In this document: positions 1-9,140 of the stretch, in pieces
Numbering within the stretch: the stretch's first letter is position 1
Layout: each line of letters begins with the position of its first letter
NCBI GenBank assembly: GCA_035452965.1
Contig: DAOTCE010000011.1
Location: 1 to 64,000 of the forward strand
Length of the DNA: 64,000 nt
Direction of reading: 5' to 3'
Origin: Candidatus Paceibacterota bacterium
Lineage (GTDB): Bacteria > Verrucomicrobiota > Verrucomicrobiia > Limisphaerales > UBA8199
Made by a program: the position numbers and the translations under genes
Notes under the pieces: model-generated
What the model was told of the DNA's origin: nothing
Database searches by the model: none
What the model saw: the letters and a program-made list of their open reading frames with translations, nothing else

Positions 1-15
1 CGCGGTGAATAACTT

Positions 16-1188
16 TCAACAAAACCGTTGACGGACTGACTCAGAACTCTTCGTTCGGCGGGCGAAGTTCATCGCATCATAATAACGCGCGGCCTCCAGC
101 GCCCGCGCCTCGGGCTTGCCGTCGGCGCCATTCGGCACCAGCTTCGGCCACCCGCTGGCGCGACCCGCCACTGCCCCGGTGTGATCGCACATGGCCGGCA
201 CGCCCGCGGCAAGAAATGTCACCCGCGAATCGAGTCCCGCCGCAACGATCGATTGCGCTCCGCCCTGGCTGCTGCCGTGCACAATCAGCGCGCGTCCATC
301 CCACTCCGGCTGCGCGGTCAGGAAATCAATCGCCCGCACGAGGCGAAGGAACATCCCCAGGAAATAGATCGTGTCCCGCGACTCCCGCCCTTGGGTGCGG
401 TATTCTTTCAACTCGCCGCTCGCCAGGTCCTGGTAAAACTGGTCGGGCTTGCCGTTCGGAATCCCATGCGCGTTGATGTCGAGCGCCAGGAAACCTTGTT
501 TGGCCCAGCCGACGGTCCCGGCCAGATTGGCACTCCGCACCCCTGCCCCGTGGACGGTAAGGATTATAGGCAGGCTCCTGGCCCGGGCCGCAGCCGGTCG
601 GGCATAGTAGCCTGAGACGGGCGCCCCGACGCAATCGGCCTGGAGGTCAAAAGCCTCGACGCCGGCCTCACGTGATTCCACCTGCGCGAGTTTTGCGTTA
701 ATCGGCACCGGGACCAGCTTTCGCTTCTGCGCGAACCAGAATGCGTCAAAGTCGCGCGGAACGGGCAAACTAGGCTTGATTCGCAGCGGAGCGACCCCGG
801 CGCCGGCAACCGCAGCGCGGGTGGACCCGTCGGTCGCCGCAAAGGTTACCCGGCACTGCAGGAATCCCGGCTCGTTCAGTTTGCCCGAGATCACCCCGCG
901 TCCGTCGGACAGCTTCAACGTCCCTGTTGTGATCGGCGGCACCCCGTCCTTCGACAGGGTCCATTGCACCTCGGCTTCCGGCACAAGTTGCTCCTGATGC
1001 GCCAGCCGGATGTTGAACACCACTTCCTCCCCCTTCCGGTAGATCGCGTCCGGTCGCTGCGTGCTGACGGTCAGCGAGTAGTTGGTGGTGGCCTGCGCTG
1101 CCAGCGTCTCCGGCGCCGGAGTAGCGCCGGCGATCACGCAAGCAAGGGTCACGAGTACGTGCGCGTAACGAGAAGTTCCAAGATGCAT
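16..1188 (-). CDS. Secreted acetylxylan esterase-like alpha/beta hydrolase, C-terminally truncated
   Basis: A 390-residue protein with an N-terminal signal peptide (about residues 1-31), a beta-rich Ig-like stretch (about 35-135) and an alpha/beta-hydrolase domain resembling the acetylxylan esterase / cephalosporin-C deacetylase family (AXE1). The oxyanion region HGAG (213-216) and the nucleophile elbow GSSQG (305-309, Ser307) are visible. Family members continue after the FARR motif (about 375-378) with a strand and loop carrying the catalytic Asp and His; here the reading frame runs into an unrelated tail of about 10 residues and stops. The catalytic triad is therefore incomplete, and the gene may be inactive or cut by a rearrangement just before the window edge. 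Esterase family identity is likely; activity is doubtful. Confidence 0.7.
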   Translation of the reverse strand: MHLGTSRYAHVLVTLACVIAGATPAPETLAAQATTNYSLTVSTQRPDAIYRKGEEVVFNIRLAHQEQLVPEAEVQWTLSKDGVPPITTGTLKLSDGRGVISGKLNEPGFLQCRVTFAATDGSTRAAVAGAGVAPLRIKPSLPVPRDFDAFWFAQKRKLVPVPINAKLAQVESREAGVEAFDLQADCVGAPVSGYYARPAAARARSLPIILTVHGAGVRSANLAGTVGWAKQGFLALDINAHGIPNGKPDQFYQDLASGELKEYRTQGRESRDTIYFLGMFLRLVRAIDFLTAQPEWDGRALIVHGSSQGGAQSIVAAGLDSRVTFLAAGVPAMCDHTGAVAGRASGWPKLVPNGADGKPEARALEAARYYDAMNFARRTKSSESVRQRFC

Positions 1189-1377
1189 CGGGTGATTTCA
1201 GGGCGCGGTGTCGGGAATGGCAAGCACAAATCCTATTCATGTGGCGCGCTGTGGGAGCCGCCTCGTCTTGCCCAGCAGAAACCGGCCTCTGCCGTCTGGC
1301 GGCCGAGGTGCGGCAGCCACGTGAGGCCGAATGGGCGAGGAGTTGCCTGGCAGAGATGTTTGGGTCAGACTCGGAAC

Positions 1378-2943
1378 ATGAAAGCAAGCGAGACAAGCAA
1401 CCAGATCGGTACCCCGGGCGTTTCCCGGCGGAAGTTCATAGCAGCGAGCGGCGCGGCAGCGGCAGCGTTTACGATCGTGCCGCGGCATGTGCTGGGCGGG
1501 ACTGGATTTGTGGCGCCGAGCGAGAAAATCACCGTCGCCTACATTGGCTGCGGCACGCAAGGATTGCGGGAAATGCCGGGCATGCTGGCGATGCCGGAAG
1601 TGCAAATTGTCGCCGTCTGCGATCCGGTTAAGGAAAGCCACGATTATGTGGACTGGTCGAAGGATGGTCTGCGCACAGAGCTGGCTGCGGCACTGGGCAG
1701 GCCTGACTGGCGGCGCGGCACACCGGGCATTCCCGGAGGCCGCGACATCGCAAAGGAAGTCGTTGAGACCTACTACGCGGCCAAACGAGGCTCGGAGAAG
1801 TTCACCGGCTGCGCGGCTTACGCCGATTTCCGTGAATTGCTGGAGAAGGAAAAGGACGTTAATGCCGTCAAAGTGATGACGCCGGACCATCTGCACGCCA
1901 CGATCGCCATAGCGGCGATGAAGCAAGGGAAGCACGTAATGATGCACAAGCCGCTGGCCAATCGTCTGCTGGAGGCGCGGTGGGTGATCGAGACGGCGCG
2001 CCAAACAAAGGTGGCCACGCACTTTCTGGCAGCCAGTGACGGCGCGAATGCCCGCGAAATCAAGAACTGGGTTGACGCCGGGGCGATCGGCAAACTGCGC
2101 GAGATTCACAATTGGTCGAACCGGCCTGTGTGGCCGCAATACGCAACCATCCCGACAGACCAGCCGCCCGTGCCGGCGGGTTTTGACTGGCCGCTGTGGC
2201 TCGGGCCGTCGCTGGACCGGCCCTATCACCCGCACTACACCCATGCGGTGTTCCGGGGGTGGTATGAGTTCGGCGGCGGGGCGCTGGCCGATATGGGCCA
2301 TTACAGCCTGTGGCCGGTATTCCAGGTCTTTGATCTGGACGCACCGGTGATGGTGGAGTCGCGGCCCAGCCACGTCTGCGCGCTGAAGGACAGCGTGTCC
2401 GTGCGCATCAGGAATGACTACTCGTTCCCGGCGGCATGCACGATACGATTCAAGTTCGCCGCGAAAGGTTCGCGTCCTGCGCTCGACCTGTTCTGGTACG
2501 ACGGCTCAATGCGACCGCCATCGCCGGAAGAGTTGGAGGCGGAGAATACGGAACTGCCCGCCGAGGGGATGATGTTCGTAGGCGACAATGGCAAGATACT
2601 CGCCGGGTTCCGCGGCGAGGATCCTCACATTATCCCTGGGAAGAAAATGCGGGAATTTCAGGCAGCGGAAAAGGCCCGGCAAGGGCATCCGGGCCAAGCC
2701 CGGCGCGAAGCTGCGGCATCGTGGGTGGCCGCCTGCAAGGGCGGACCGCCCAGCTACGGGGATTTTTTGCGAGCCGGGTCTATTTCAGCCGCCTTCAACC
2801 TGGGGGCGGTGTCGTTGCGCTTGGGCGGCAGACGGCTGCTCTTTGACGCACCGCGCTGCAAAGTCCCCAATGTCGCGGAAGCTGACCGATGCCTGGGACG
2901 TGAGTATCGAGCAGGATGGGAGTTAACAGGGCCGAAGGCTTAG
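1378..2943 (+). CDS. Tat-exported Gfo/Idh/MocA family oxidoreductase
   Basis: A 521-residue NAD(P)-dependent oxidoreductase of the Gfo/Idh/MocA family, expected to oxidise or reduce a sugar or polyol outside the cytoplasm. The start at 1378 places a twin-arginine signal (SRRKF, residues 16-20, then an Ala-rich core) at the N-terminus; upstream in-frame codons would bury it. The Rossmann nucleotide-binding motif is at 53-62 (VAYIGCGTQG). The conserved Lys motif, usually EKP, reads HKPLA at 190-194. The C-terminal half contains the family's substrate domain. It is divergent from the esterase-like gene with about 190 bp between them. The substrate cannot be read from sequence. Confidence 0.88.
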   Translation: MKASETSNQIGTPGVSRRKFIAASGAAAAAFTIVPRHVLGGTGFVAPSEKITVAYIGCGTQGLREMPGMLAMPEVQIVAVCDPVKESHDYVDWSKDGLRTELAAALGRPDWRRGTPGIPGGRDIAKEVVETYYAAKRGSEKFTGCAAYADFRELLEKEKDVNAVKVMTPDHLHATIAIAAMKQGKHVMMHKPLANRLLEARWVIETARQTKVATHFLAASDGANAREIKNWVDAGAIGKLREIHNWSNRPVWPQYATIPTDQPPVPAGFDWPLWLGPSLDRPYHPHYTHAVFRGWYEFGGGALADMGHYSLWPVFQVFDLDAPVMVESRPSHVCALKDSVSVRIRNDYSFPAACTIRFKFAAKGSRPALDLFWYDGSMRPPSPEELEAENTELPAEGMMFVGDNGKILAGFRGEDPHIIPGKKMREFQAAEKARQGHPGQARREAAASWVAACKGGPPSYGDFLRAGSISAAFNLGAVSLRLGGRRLLFDAPRCKVPNVAEADRCLGREYRAGWELTGPKA

Positions 2944-2965
2944 GAAAGGGCGTCATGCCACGGCT

Positions 2966-3325
2966 TTACTCCCAAATCTCGTTGTAGAAGTCCCGGATAT
3001 TGCCCCGGATCCCGGCCTGCTTGAGCTTGATAGCGGAGCGGGGATGCTGGTTCAGAGAACCGGTGATTCTATACGCCAGATCGAACCCCCACAGCGGTTC
3101 CAAGCGCATGGATTCTACCGTGTCATGCGCGCAGCGCAGGACAGGGAGCAGGTCGTATCTGGGGTTGTGCAGAAGACTGATCCGCATCCACATCCGGCAG
3201 TTGCCGGCCCCGCGGCCAAGCGCGGTCATGATGGCACTCTACCTTTTGTTGCCCCGAACGATGGTCTCGATGTTGTTGGCGGCGGCCAGGTGCAGGTTGT
3301 GGTGGATATGCACCCCAATCTCTGA
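2966..3325 (-). pseudogene. Remnant of a DRE-TIM / 4-hydroxy-2-oxovalerate aldolase-like gene
   Basis: The minus strand encodes about 115 residues resembling the C-terminal part of aldolases of the DRE-TIM metallolyase group: a metal-binding HIHHN segment, then ANNIETIVRGNK, then MTALGRGAGNC, then WGFDLAYRITGSLNQHPRSA. An in-frame amber codon interrupts it at 3239-3241, where relatives have a Tyr codon (RYSAIMTALG would be restored). The N-terminal two thirds of the enzyme are missing: homology stops at about 3325, eight bases from the hairpin that begins the palindromic repeat at 3333. It is a dead gene by nonsense mutation plus truncation. The longest intact open piece is 2966-3229 (87 codons). 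Confidence 0.72.
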
Positions 3326-3332
3326 GCCGCGC

Positions 3333-3483
3333 ACTGTCCATATTTTGGACAGTCCTCCTGCCTGCCCGCCTTTTCCAGTCCCCACTGACCTCGGCATCTT
3401 TGGCTTGGCGATACGGTGCCGGGATGGTGGTGCTACGGTGTGTATCCCATGGGGAGCGCTCCCCATGGGATACACACCGTAGC
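3333..3483 (+). repeat. Palindromic repeat element, copy 1 (small hairpin plus 52-bp palindrome)
   Basis: Two parts are seen directly. The first is a hairpin with 8-bp arms ACTGTCCA (3333-3340) and TGGACAGT (3346-3353). The second is a perfect 52-bp palindrome at 3432-3483 with 26-bp arms and no loop; its core reads CCCATGGGGAGCGCTCCCCA and its outer arm GCTACGGTGTGTAT. The 78 bases between hold a GATACGGTG motif. Copies 2 and 3 lie at 40363-40478 and 54553-54690. No T-run follows, so it is not a standard intrinsic terminator. Confidence 0.9.
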
Positions 3484-3633
3484 CCAACCGCATCAGCAGG
3501 CTATCCCCAGCGTGCCGCCATGGTAACAGCGCCGCCCTGAGCGCGAGGGGGAAAGATTGAATGGGGGCCTTGCTTTTTCGTCTGTGTTCCAGTTAGTCTG
3601 CGCGTTGTTGCGTCCAAAACCTTAGCATATTCT

Positions 3634-4998
3634 ATGAATTCGATTCCAAACCAGAGCATGAACCCTGGCGAGTCCCGCCGCACTTTCATCAAGAAGGCCG
3701 CCAGCGTGGCCGCGGCGGTCAGCGCCACCAATCTGTTCAAGACCCCCGTGTACGGCCAGAACCAGGCGCCTTCGACCGGCCGGGTCCTTGGCGCCAATGA
3801 CCGCATCAACGTGGCCTACATCGGCACCGGCAAGCAGGGCATGCTCCACGTCAACCTGGAAAAGAAACATGCCCAGGACAACAACATTGCCCAGGTGGCG
3901 GTGTGCGACGTTTACCAGCGGCATCTGGACCAGGCACGGCAGGCCATCGGCGTGAGCGAGGCCGGCGCATACCGGGATCACCGGAAGCTGCTGGAGCGGA
4001 AGGACGTTGACGCCATCATTACGGCAACGACAGACGTGTGGCACGGCCAAGTGAGCATTGACGCGCTGGAGGCGGGGAAACATGTGTTTTGCGAGAAGCC
4101 GATGACCCGGTATTTGGCCGAGGCATTCGAGGTCTATGACGCTGTCAAGAAGACCGGCAAGACGTATGTGATCGGCTCGCAAGGCTGCATGGACTCCAAG
4201 TGGCACAAGGCGGCGGAGTGGATCAAGGCAGGCAAGCTTGGCCCGCTGGTCTGGGGCCAGGGCTCTTATTGCCGCAACAACAAAAACAACAGCGAGTGGA
4301 CGTTCCCGGTTGATGCGGGGGTGTCGGAGCAGAACCTGGACTGGGTCCGCTGGCTGGGTAAGGTGCCAAAGATCCCTTTCAACCCCGATCACTACTTTAG
4401 CTGGCACAAGTATTACGCGTATAATTCCGGCATTATCGGCAACCTCCTGCCACACCGCTTCCAACCGCTGATGCTGGCGACCGGCAACCCCGAGTTTCCG
4501 CGCCGTGTGGTGGCCACCGGCACACGCAAAGTCTCGACTGACCGCGACATCACCGACACGACCCATTTGCTGACGGAGTTTCCCAGCGGTCTGACCCTGG
4601 CGGTAGTCGGGACCACGGTCAATGAGCAGGGCCTGCCCGAGGTCATAAGGGGCCGGAAGGCGACGCTGCATTTCGCCTCAAGCCAGAACCGGGTGGAGCT
4701 GAAGCCGGAGGCTATTTTCACGGATGAGCTGGAGGCGGAGGCATTCGCGGACCCACAGCCGCCGGAGAGAATTGAGCGGCTCGAGAAGAACTTCTTCGAC
4801 TGCATTCGCAGCGGCAAGGTGCCCGTGGCAAACGTTGAACTGGCCATTCGGGCGCAGACGGTGCTCTGCCTGGCGGAGATGTCCGAGCGGCTGGGTTTGG
4901 CGCTGTTCTTCGACGAGAAGACGCGGACGGTCAAGACCGGCGACGGCCGCGTCGTGCCGCCGCTGACCTACGACAGCGTGGTGCCGCCGATGGGTTAG
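3634..4998 (+). CDS. Tat-exported Gfo/Idh/MocA family oxidoreductase
   Basis: A 454-residue Gfo/Idh/MocA oxidoreductase with a twin-arginine signal (SRRTF, residues 14-18) followed by an Ala/Val-rich core and a likely cleavage near 40. The Rossmann motif AYIGTGKQG is at 61-69 and the canonical CEKPM motif at 153-157, with the catalytic-type Lys intact, unlike the upstream paralogue at 1378. A second in-frame ATG at 3658 would also keep the Tat signal. The stop codon (4996-4998) overlaps the stop codon of the convergent accC gene (4995-4997), so the two genes share four bases tail to tail. Likely a periplasmic sugar dehydrogenase or glycosidase-like enzyme of this superfamily; substrate unknown. 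Confidence 0.9.
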   Translation: MNSIPNQSMNPGESRRTFIKKAASVAAAVSATNLFKTPVYGQNQAPSTGRVLGANDRINVAYIGTGKQGMLHVNLEKKHAQDNNIAQVAVCDVYQRHLDQARQAIGVSEAGAYRDHRKLLERKDVDAIITATTDVWHGQVSIDALEAGKHVFCEKPMTRYLAEAFEVYDAVKKTGKTYVIGSQGCMDSKWHKAAEWIKAGKLGPLVWGQGSYCRNNKNNSEWTFPVDAGVSEQNLDWVRWLGKVPKIPFNPDHYFSWHKYYAYNSGIIGNLLPHRFQPLMLATGNPEFPRRVVATGTRKVSTDRDITDTTHLLTEFPSGLTLAVVGTTVNEQGLPEVIRGRKATLHFASSQNRVELKPEAIFTDELEAEAFADPQPPERIERLEKNFFDCIRSGKVPVANVELAIRAQTVLCLAEMSERLGLALFFDEKTRTVKTGDGRVVPPLTYDSVVPPMG

Positions 4999-6380
4999 GC
5001 CTTTTCTGCGAGCAGATCCCGGCGGGCGCCGCTGAGGAGTTGTTCGATGAAAGTGGTGGAATAAACGCCGCGGCGGAAGTTGGGGTCCTGCAGAATCGCC
5101 TGCTGGAAAGCGATGGTCGTCTTTACACCAGTGATCATGTACTCACTCAGCGCGCGGCTCATCTTGTCCATGGCATCGCGCCGGTCGCGGCCGACAGTAA
5201 CGAGCTTGGCAATCATCGAGTCGTAGGACGAGGGAATCGTGTAGCCGGCGTAGGCATGGGTGTCCACGCGGACACCGCGGCCGCCGGGCTGGTAATACAT
5301 CTCGATCCGCCCGGGGCTGGGACGGAAGTCATCGAAAGCATCTTCCGCGTTGATGCGGCATTCGATGGCGTGGCCCTTGAAGTGAATGTCGCTCTGGGAA
5401 TGGCGCAGAGGTTCGCCCATCGCAAGCATGATCTGATAGCGCACCAGGTCAATGCCGGTGACTTCCTCAGTAACCGGGTGCTCGACCTGAATGCGCTTGT
5501 TCACTTCGAGGAAGTAGAACCGGCCATCGGAGTCCACGATGAATTCCACCGTTCCCGCGTTGGTGTAGTTGGCGGCTTCGGCAATCTTGATCGCGGCCTT
5601 GCCCATCCTTTCGCGGAGCTTCTTGAACCGCGGATTGTCCAGCAGCGGTGAAGGGGCTTCCTCGACGACCTTCTGATTGCGGCGCTGGATGGAGCAATCC
5701 CGCTCGCCCAGGTGAATGATGTGGCCTTTATGGTCGCCCAGAATTTGGAACTCAATGTGGTGAGGGTTCTCGATGAACTTCTCGACATATACCCCGGAGT
5801 TGCCGAAGGCCTTCTCAGCCTCGCCGCGCGCGGTGTGAAAGCCTTTAACCAGCGAGATGTCATTATGAGCGACCCGCATGCCCCGGCCACCACCGCCGGC
5901 GATGGCTTTGATCATCACCGGGTAACCGATGCGCTTGGCCACCATCAGGGCGTCCTGCTCGGTGTCCACCACTCCGTCCGAACCGGGAGGCGTGGGCACG
6001 TCTGCCTTCTTGGCCAATGCCCGGCTGACAGCCTTGTCCTCCAGGGCATTCATAGCGCGAGAGTTTGGGCCGATAAAGCGGATGTTGCAGCTCTCGCAGA
6101 CATCCGCGAAGTGGGCATTCTCGGCCAGGAAACCATAACCGGGATGGATGGCATCCACATCGGTGATTTCCGCCGCGCTGACGATCCGGTCAATCCGCAG
6201 GTAGCTTTCGCCAGCAGGAGCTTTGCCGATACAGATAGCTTCGTCGGCCAACTGGACGTGCATCGAGTTGGCGTCCGCTTCCGAGTAGATCGCCACGGTG
6301 CGGATATTGAGTTCCTTGCAGGCGCGAATGATGCGCACGGCGATTTCGCCGCGATTGGCGACCAGAATTTTCTCGAACAT
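4995..6380 (-). CDS. accC: Biotin carboxylase subunit of acetyl-CoA carboxylase
   Basis: A 461-residue biotin carboxylase, the ATP-grasp enzyme that carboxylates the biotin on AccB in the first step of fatty-acid synthesis. It begins MFEKILVANRGEIA, the family's hallmark N-terminus. The ATP-binding glycine-rich loop GGGGRGMR is at 162-169 and the metal/bicarbonate region FLEVNKRIQVEHPVTE is present; the more usual form is NTRLQVEHPVTE, so two positions differ conservatively. Length matches the family (about 450). It lies downstream of accB in the same direction with 66 bp between them, the common accB-accC order. Confidence 0.97.
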   Translation of the reverse strand: MFEKILVANRGEIAVRIIRACKELNIRTVAIYSEADANSMHVQLADEAICIGKAPAGESYLRIDRIVSAAEITDVDAIHPGYGFLAENAHFADVCESCNIRFIGPNSRAMNALEDKAVSRALAKKADVPTPPGSDGVVDTEQDALMVAKRIGYPVMIKAIAGGGGRGMRVAHNDISLVKGFHTARGEAEKAFGNSGVYVEKFIENPHHIEFQILGDHKGHIIHLGERDCSIQRRNQKVVEEAPSPLLDNPRFKKLRERMGKAAIKIAEAANYTNAGTVEFIVDSDGRFYFLEVNKRIQVEHPVTEEVTGIDLVRYQIMLAMGEPLRHSQSDIHFKGHAIECRINAEDAFDDFRPSPGRIEMYYQPGGRGVRVDTHAYAGYTIPSSYDSMIAKLVTVGRDRRDAMDKMSRALSEYMITGVKTTIAFQQAILQDPNFRRGVYSTTFIEQLLSGARRDLLAEKA

Positions 6381-6446
6381 GCCTGGAGACGTTGAAGCGT
6401 TAAGTCGTTAAGGCGAAACCCGTGGCCAAAACATCCTTAATCCGGT

Positions 6447-6911
6447 TCAGGAGGGGCGGAGCTTGAACAGAGCCTGGCCGAATTCCACCGGTTTGGCGTT
6501 CTCTACCAGCACCTGTGTAATGACCCCCTTGGCTTCAGCTTTGATCTCGTTCATCACCTTCATAGCCTCGATGATGCACACCACCGTGTCGGCGTTGACC
6601 TCGGTGCCCACCTCGACGTAGGGGGCGGATTCGGGGGACGGCGCGCGGTAGAACGTGCCAATCATGGGGGACTTGATTTCAAGTTCATTGCTGGCAGGCA
6701 CTGCGGTGGGGGGGGGTGCCGGGGCAGGAACCGCCACCACTGGTGGCTGGGCATAGACTACGGGGGGCGGATCTTCATTACTGACCACAGAACTACCCCC
6801 GTTCGCTCCGCGCCTAAGCCTGATCTTGAAGTCCTGCTTTTCGAGTTCGAACTCCGTTACGGCGTTCTTCCTCATCAGGTCAATAATGGCTTTAATGTCT
6901 TTTAGGTCCAC
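6447..6911 (-). CDS. accB: Biotin carboxyl carrier protein of acetyl-CoA carboxylase
   Basis: A 154-residue carrier protein: an N-terminal segment (1-35), a Pro/Ala-rich flexible linker (about 48-75) and a C-terminal biotinyl domain. The biotin acceptor motif EAMKVMNEI is intact with Lys118 as the biotinylated residue, and the thumb region SPMIGTFYRAP (81-91) is present. The start codon is GTG. Upstream at 6958-6986 there is a plausible promoter. It is the first gene of an accB-accC pair on the minus strand. Confidence 0.96.
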   Translation of the reverse strand: MDLKDIKAIIDLMRKNAVTEFELEKQDFKIRLRRGANGGSSVVSNEDPPPVVYAQPPVVAVPAPAPPPTAVPASNELEIKSPMIGTFYRAPSPESAPYVEVGTEVNADTVVCIIEAMKVMNEIKAEAKGVITQVLVENAKPVEFGQALFKLRPS

Positions 6912-6957
6912 AGTTGTTTGTTGCCTTACGCCAAACCTACTATCTTAATTGAGCAAG

Positions 6958-6986
6958 ACGCTAGCAAACCCGTCCGATGTCGTCAA
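6958..6986 (-). promoter_or_regulatory. Predicted sigma70-type promoter of accB-accC
   Basis: On the minus strand TTGACG (6986-6981) and TAGCGT (6963-6958) are separated by 17 bp, about 47 bases before the accB start codon. Spacing is ideal and the -35 box matches five of six consensus bases; the -10 is weaker. A prediction by eye only. Confidence 0.35.
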
Positions 6987-7084
6987 CAGACAATCTCCAG
7001 GCAAAATTAGGGTGGATTTCGGCCGAGTTTAAGCCTTAGAAACGCCCCAACACAGCGCGAAAAGGGCCATGCGAGGCGCCATTA

Positions 7085-7519
7085 TTACCTCGCGTTAACG
7101 TTAACGGCAGCCTCCAAGGCCAATAAGTAGGAATTGGCTCCAAAACCGAGGATTTGGCCGCAACAAACCGGGGCGATAATCGATATATGCCGGAATTTTT
7201 CCCGGGCGTGAATGTTCGAAAGGTGGACTTCGATGGTAGGTATGCCGACGGCGGCAATGGCATCGCGCAGGGCGACGCTAGTATGGGTGTAGGCAGCGGC
7301 GTTCAAGACGATGGCGTCAAACCTCCCCTTGGCCTGCTGAATCCAAGAGATCAGTTCACCTTCCTGATTGGATTGGTGGAATTCCACTGCCGCCTTGAGC
7401 TTCTTGGCCCGGGCGCGGACTTTGGCCTCGATTTCGGCCAGAGTCGTCCGCCCGTAAACCTCAGGCTCCCGCTGGCCAAGCAGGTTCAGGTTCGGGCCGT
7501 TGAGGAACAGGATTCTCAT
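7085..7519 (-). CDS. aroQ: Type II 3-dehydroquinate dehydratase
   Basis: A 144-residue type II dehydroquinase, catalysing the third step of the shikimate pathway in the cytoplasm. The start at 7519 gives MRILFLNGPNLNLLG, the family's N-terminus. Catalytic Tyr22 lies in the flexible lid (REPEVYG), and NAAAYTHTS (73-81) and EVHLSNIHAR (97-106, catalytic His99) form the rest of the site. Length is typical (about 145-150). Longer in-frame upstream sequence overlaps the next gene and is not part of the enzyme. It follows the O-antigen-ligase-like gene by 14 bp and may be co-transcribed. Confidence 0.95.
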   Translation of the reverse strand: MRILFLNGPNLNLLGQREPEVYGRTTLAEIEAKVRARAKKLKAAVEFHQSNQEGELISWIQQAKGRFDAIVLNAAAYTHTSVALRDAIAAVGIPTIEVHLSNIHAREKFRHISIIAPVCCGQILGFGANSYLLALEAAVNVNAR

Positions 7520-7533
7520 TCCGGTGCCCGAAA

Positions 7534-8928
7534 CTAGCGGCTTTGGGCTCTGTTGTCGAGTGGATTCCTGACGGACTTGGGCGGATGTGAGCCGTTGGTG
7601 TTCTTGATGCCCAAGAGCCAGCCCAGGAAGGCAAAAACTGGCCAGGCGAGAGCGGGGATATAAAGCCCAAATTCGACCAGACCTTGCAGGCTCCAACCAA
7701 GTGCCCCCAGCCAGACCGCGAAGACCTGCCAATTGTCGTGCCCCGTGGCTGAACTCTCGCCCGCACGGGGAAAACTGCATACCAATGCACTCACAATGAA
7801 CAGGGTGTAGGCCAGGAAGCCCACAAAACCGGAGTCAGAAGCCTGCTGCAAGTAGTCGTTGTGCGTCAGGCGCGCCATTTCGGATTCCGGACGCTTGACC
7901 TTCTGATAGGCGCTCGCGAAGGTGCCGGGACCGGTGCCGAGCAGAGGTTTGTCCATGGCGGTTTGGACCGCAGCGCCCCAATAGTCGAACCGTGCGCCGA
8001 CGCTTGTTGCGCCCTTTTGAAAGAACACCGCGTGCCGCCAGAAGAAACCAGCCAGCCCGGCCAGCAGAATCGCGGTCACGAGGGCGAGTTTGAGCTGCCG
8101 GCTGAAGGGAAAGCGCAGCAACCCGACCAGTCCAATCAACAGCATCAGCAGCCAGCCGCCCTTCGAGCCCGACCAGTAGAGGCAGGCCAGGCCAGCGACT
8201 CCGACCACGCCCATCAGAAACCACCGGGCGGCCGGGGTCAGAATCGCGCGCAACTGCCACAGGCCTGCCAATGTGGCAGGCAGCAGCAGCAGCAACGCTC
8301 CAGCCAGAGTATTGGGATAAAAGAGCGTTGCGAAGATGCGGTTGCTGTTGATCTTCTTGAGGTAATCCGGGGAGACCTCCGTCAGCCCGGGATACACGTA
8401 GAGAAAGAAGTAACGGCGCGAAGCCTCCAAACCGCCGAGGTGTTGCTCCCAGCCTGCTGCCAGGACGATAAGGAAACCGCCCAGCAAGCCGGCCCAGAAC
8501 AGCCAGAGTCGTCGAACACGGCTAAGAGAAAAGTAACCCAGGTAGAAGCAAACGGCACACGCAATAAAGTGCTTCAAGGTGGCTTCGGTGAGAGTGGGCT
8601 CGGCCGATTTTGTGCTGGCAATGCATTGCCAAACCAGCCAGACCATCGGTAAAACGACCACCCACCAAGGCGCAGATAATTTCCAGCGCGCGACGGAGAC
8701 CCCAACCAGGGCGGTCAACGCCAGCAATCCATACGCCCAGCCGATTGGCCACGGATAGCTGAACAGGAACTCGTTCAACTGGGTCGGGGCGGTGACCCAC
8801 TTCTCTGTAATGGGCGGATTGCCGAACTTCAGGAGCGATAATCCCAGGAGTACGCCGAACATCCCGGCGAACACAGCAGGTAGCAGGTCACTGCGCTGGG
8901 CTCCCACGGCTGGCGGTTCGGGCTTCAT
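7534..8928 (-). CDS. O-antigen ligase / polymerase-like polytopic membrane protein
   Basis: A 464-residue integral membrane protein with about ten to twelve hydrophobic helices spread along its length. Between the central helices lies a long exported loop ending with RLTHNDYLQ near residue 355, a pattern typical of the O-antigen ligase / Wzy family (Wzy_C, PF04932), which joins or polymerises lipid-linked glycans at the outer face of the inner membrane. No glycan cluster adjoins it: neighbours are holB upstream and aroQ downstream. Whether it acts as ligase or polymerase cannot be told from sequence. Confidence 0.8.
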   Translation of the reverse strand: MKPEPPAVGAQRSDLLPAVFAGMFGVLLGLSLLKFGNPPITEKWVTAPTQLNEFLFSYPWPIGWAYGLLALTALVGVSVARWKLSAPWWVVVLPMVWLVWQCIASTKSAEPTLTEATLKHFIACAVCFYLGYFSLSRVRRLWLFWAGLLGGFLIVLAAGWEQHLGGLEASRRYFFLYVYPGLTEVSPDYLKKINSNRIFATLFYPNTLAGALLLLLPATLAGLWQLRAILTPAARWFLMGVVGVAGLACLYWSGSKGGWLLMLLIGLVGLLRFPFSRQLKLALVTAILLAGLAGFFWRHAVFFQKGATSVGARFDYWGAAVQTAMDKPLLGTGPGTFASAYQKVKRPESEMARLTHNDYLQQASDSGFVGFLAYTLFIVSALVCSFPRAGESSATGHDNWQVFAVWLGALGWSLQGLVEFGLYIPALAWPVFAFLGWLLGIKNTNGSHPPKSVRNPLDNRAQSR

Positions 8929-9140
8929 GGTTGGCGAGACCGCCCCACCCGGTCAGCCAGGAACTGTCGTCTCGACCAATGCATGGCACTGCCGGTCAAC
9001 ACCGCCAAAGCGATAGCCCAGCCTGGCCGACGCCCCGCTTCCATGGAAAGATCCGCCGCCTTGGTAGCGGCGCCCGATTGCGTCCGCTGAGGCCTGAACT
9101 CGAAGCCTGTCCGGCAGGAGAGTTCCCATACCAGTGCGTG

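Larger units (their letters stand above)
2944..3633. other. 690-bp intergenic stretch with pseudogene and repeat
   Basis: Between two Gfo/Idh/MocA genes there is no intact gene. The stretch holds the aldolase remnant (2966-3325), palindromic repeat copy 1 (3333-3483) and about 150 bp of unassigned sequence before the start of the second oxidoreductase, which must contain its promoter; no convincing promoter boxes were found. Confidence 0.7.

Noticed and set aside
3432..3483. 52-bp palindrome as an intrinsic terminator
   Set aside because: No T-run follows on either strand in any of the three copies, and the flanking small hairpin is unexplained by termination.
8929..9140. Possible small gene between holB and the ligase-like gene
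   Set aside because: A 63-codon frame exists but has no domain, no ribosome-binding site and overlaps the holB end.
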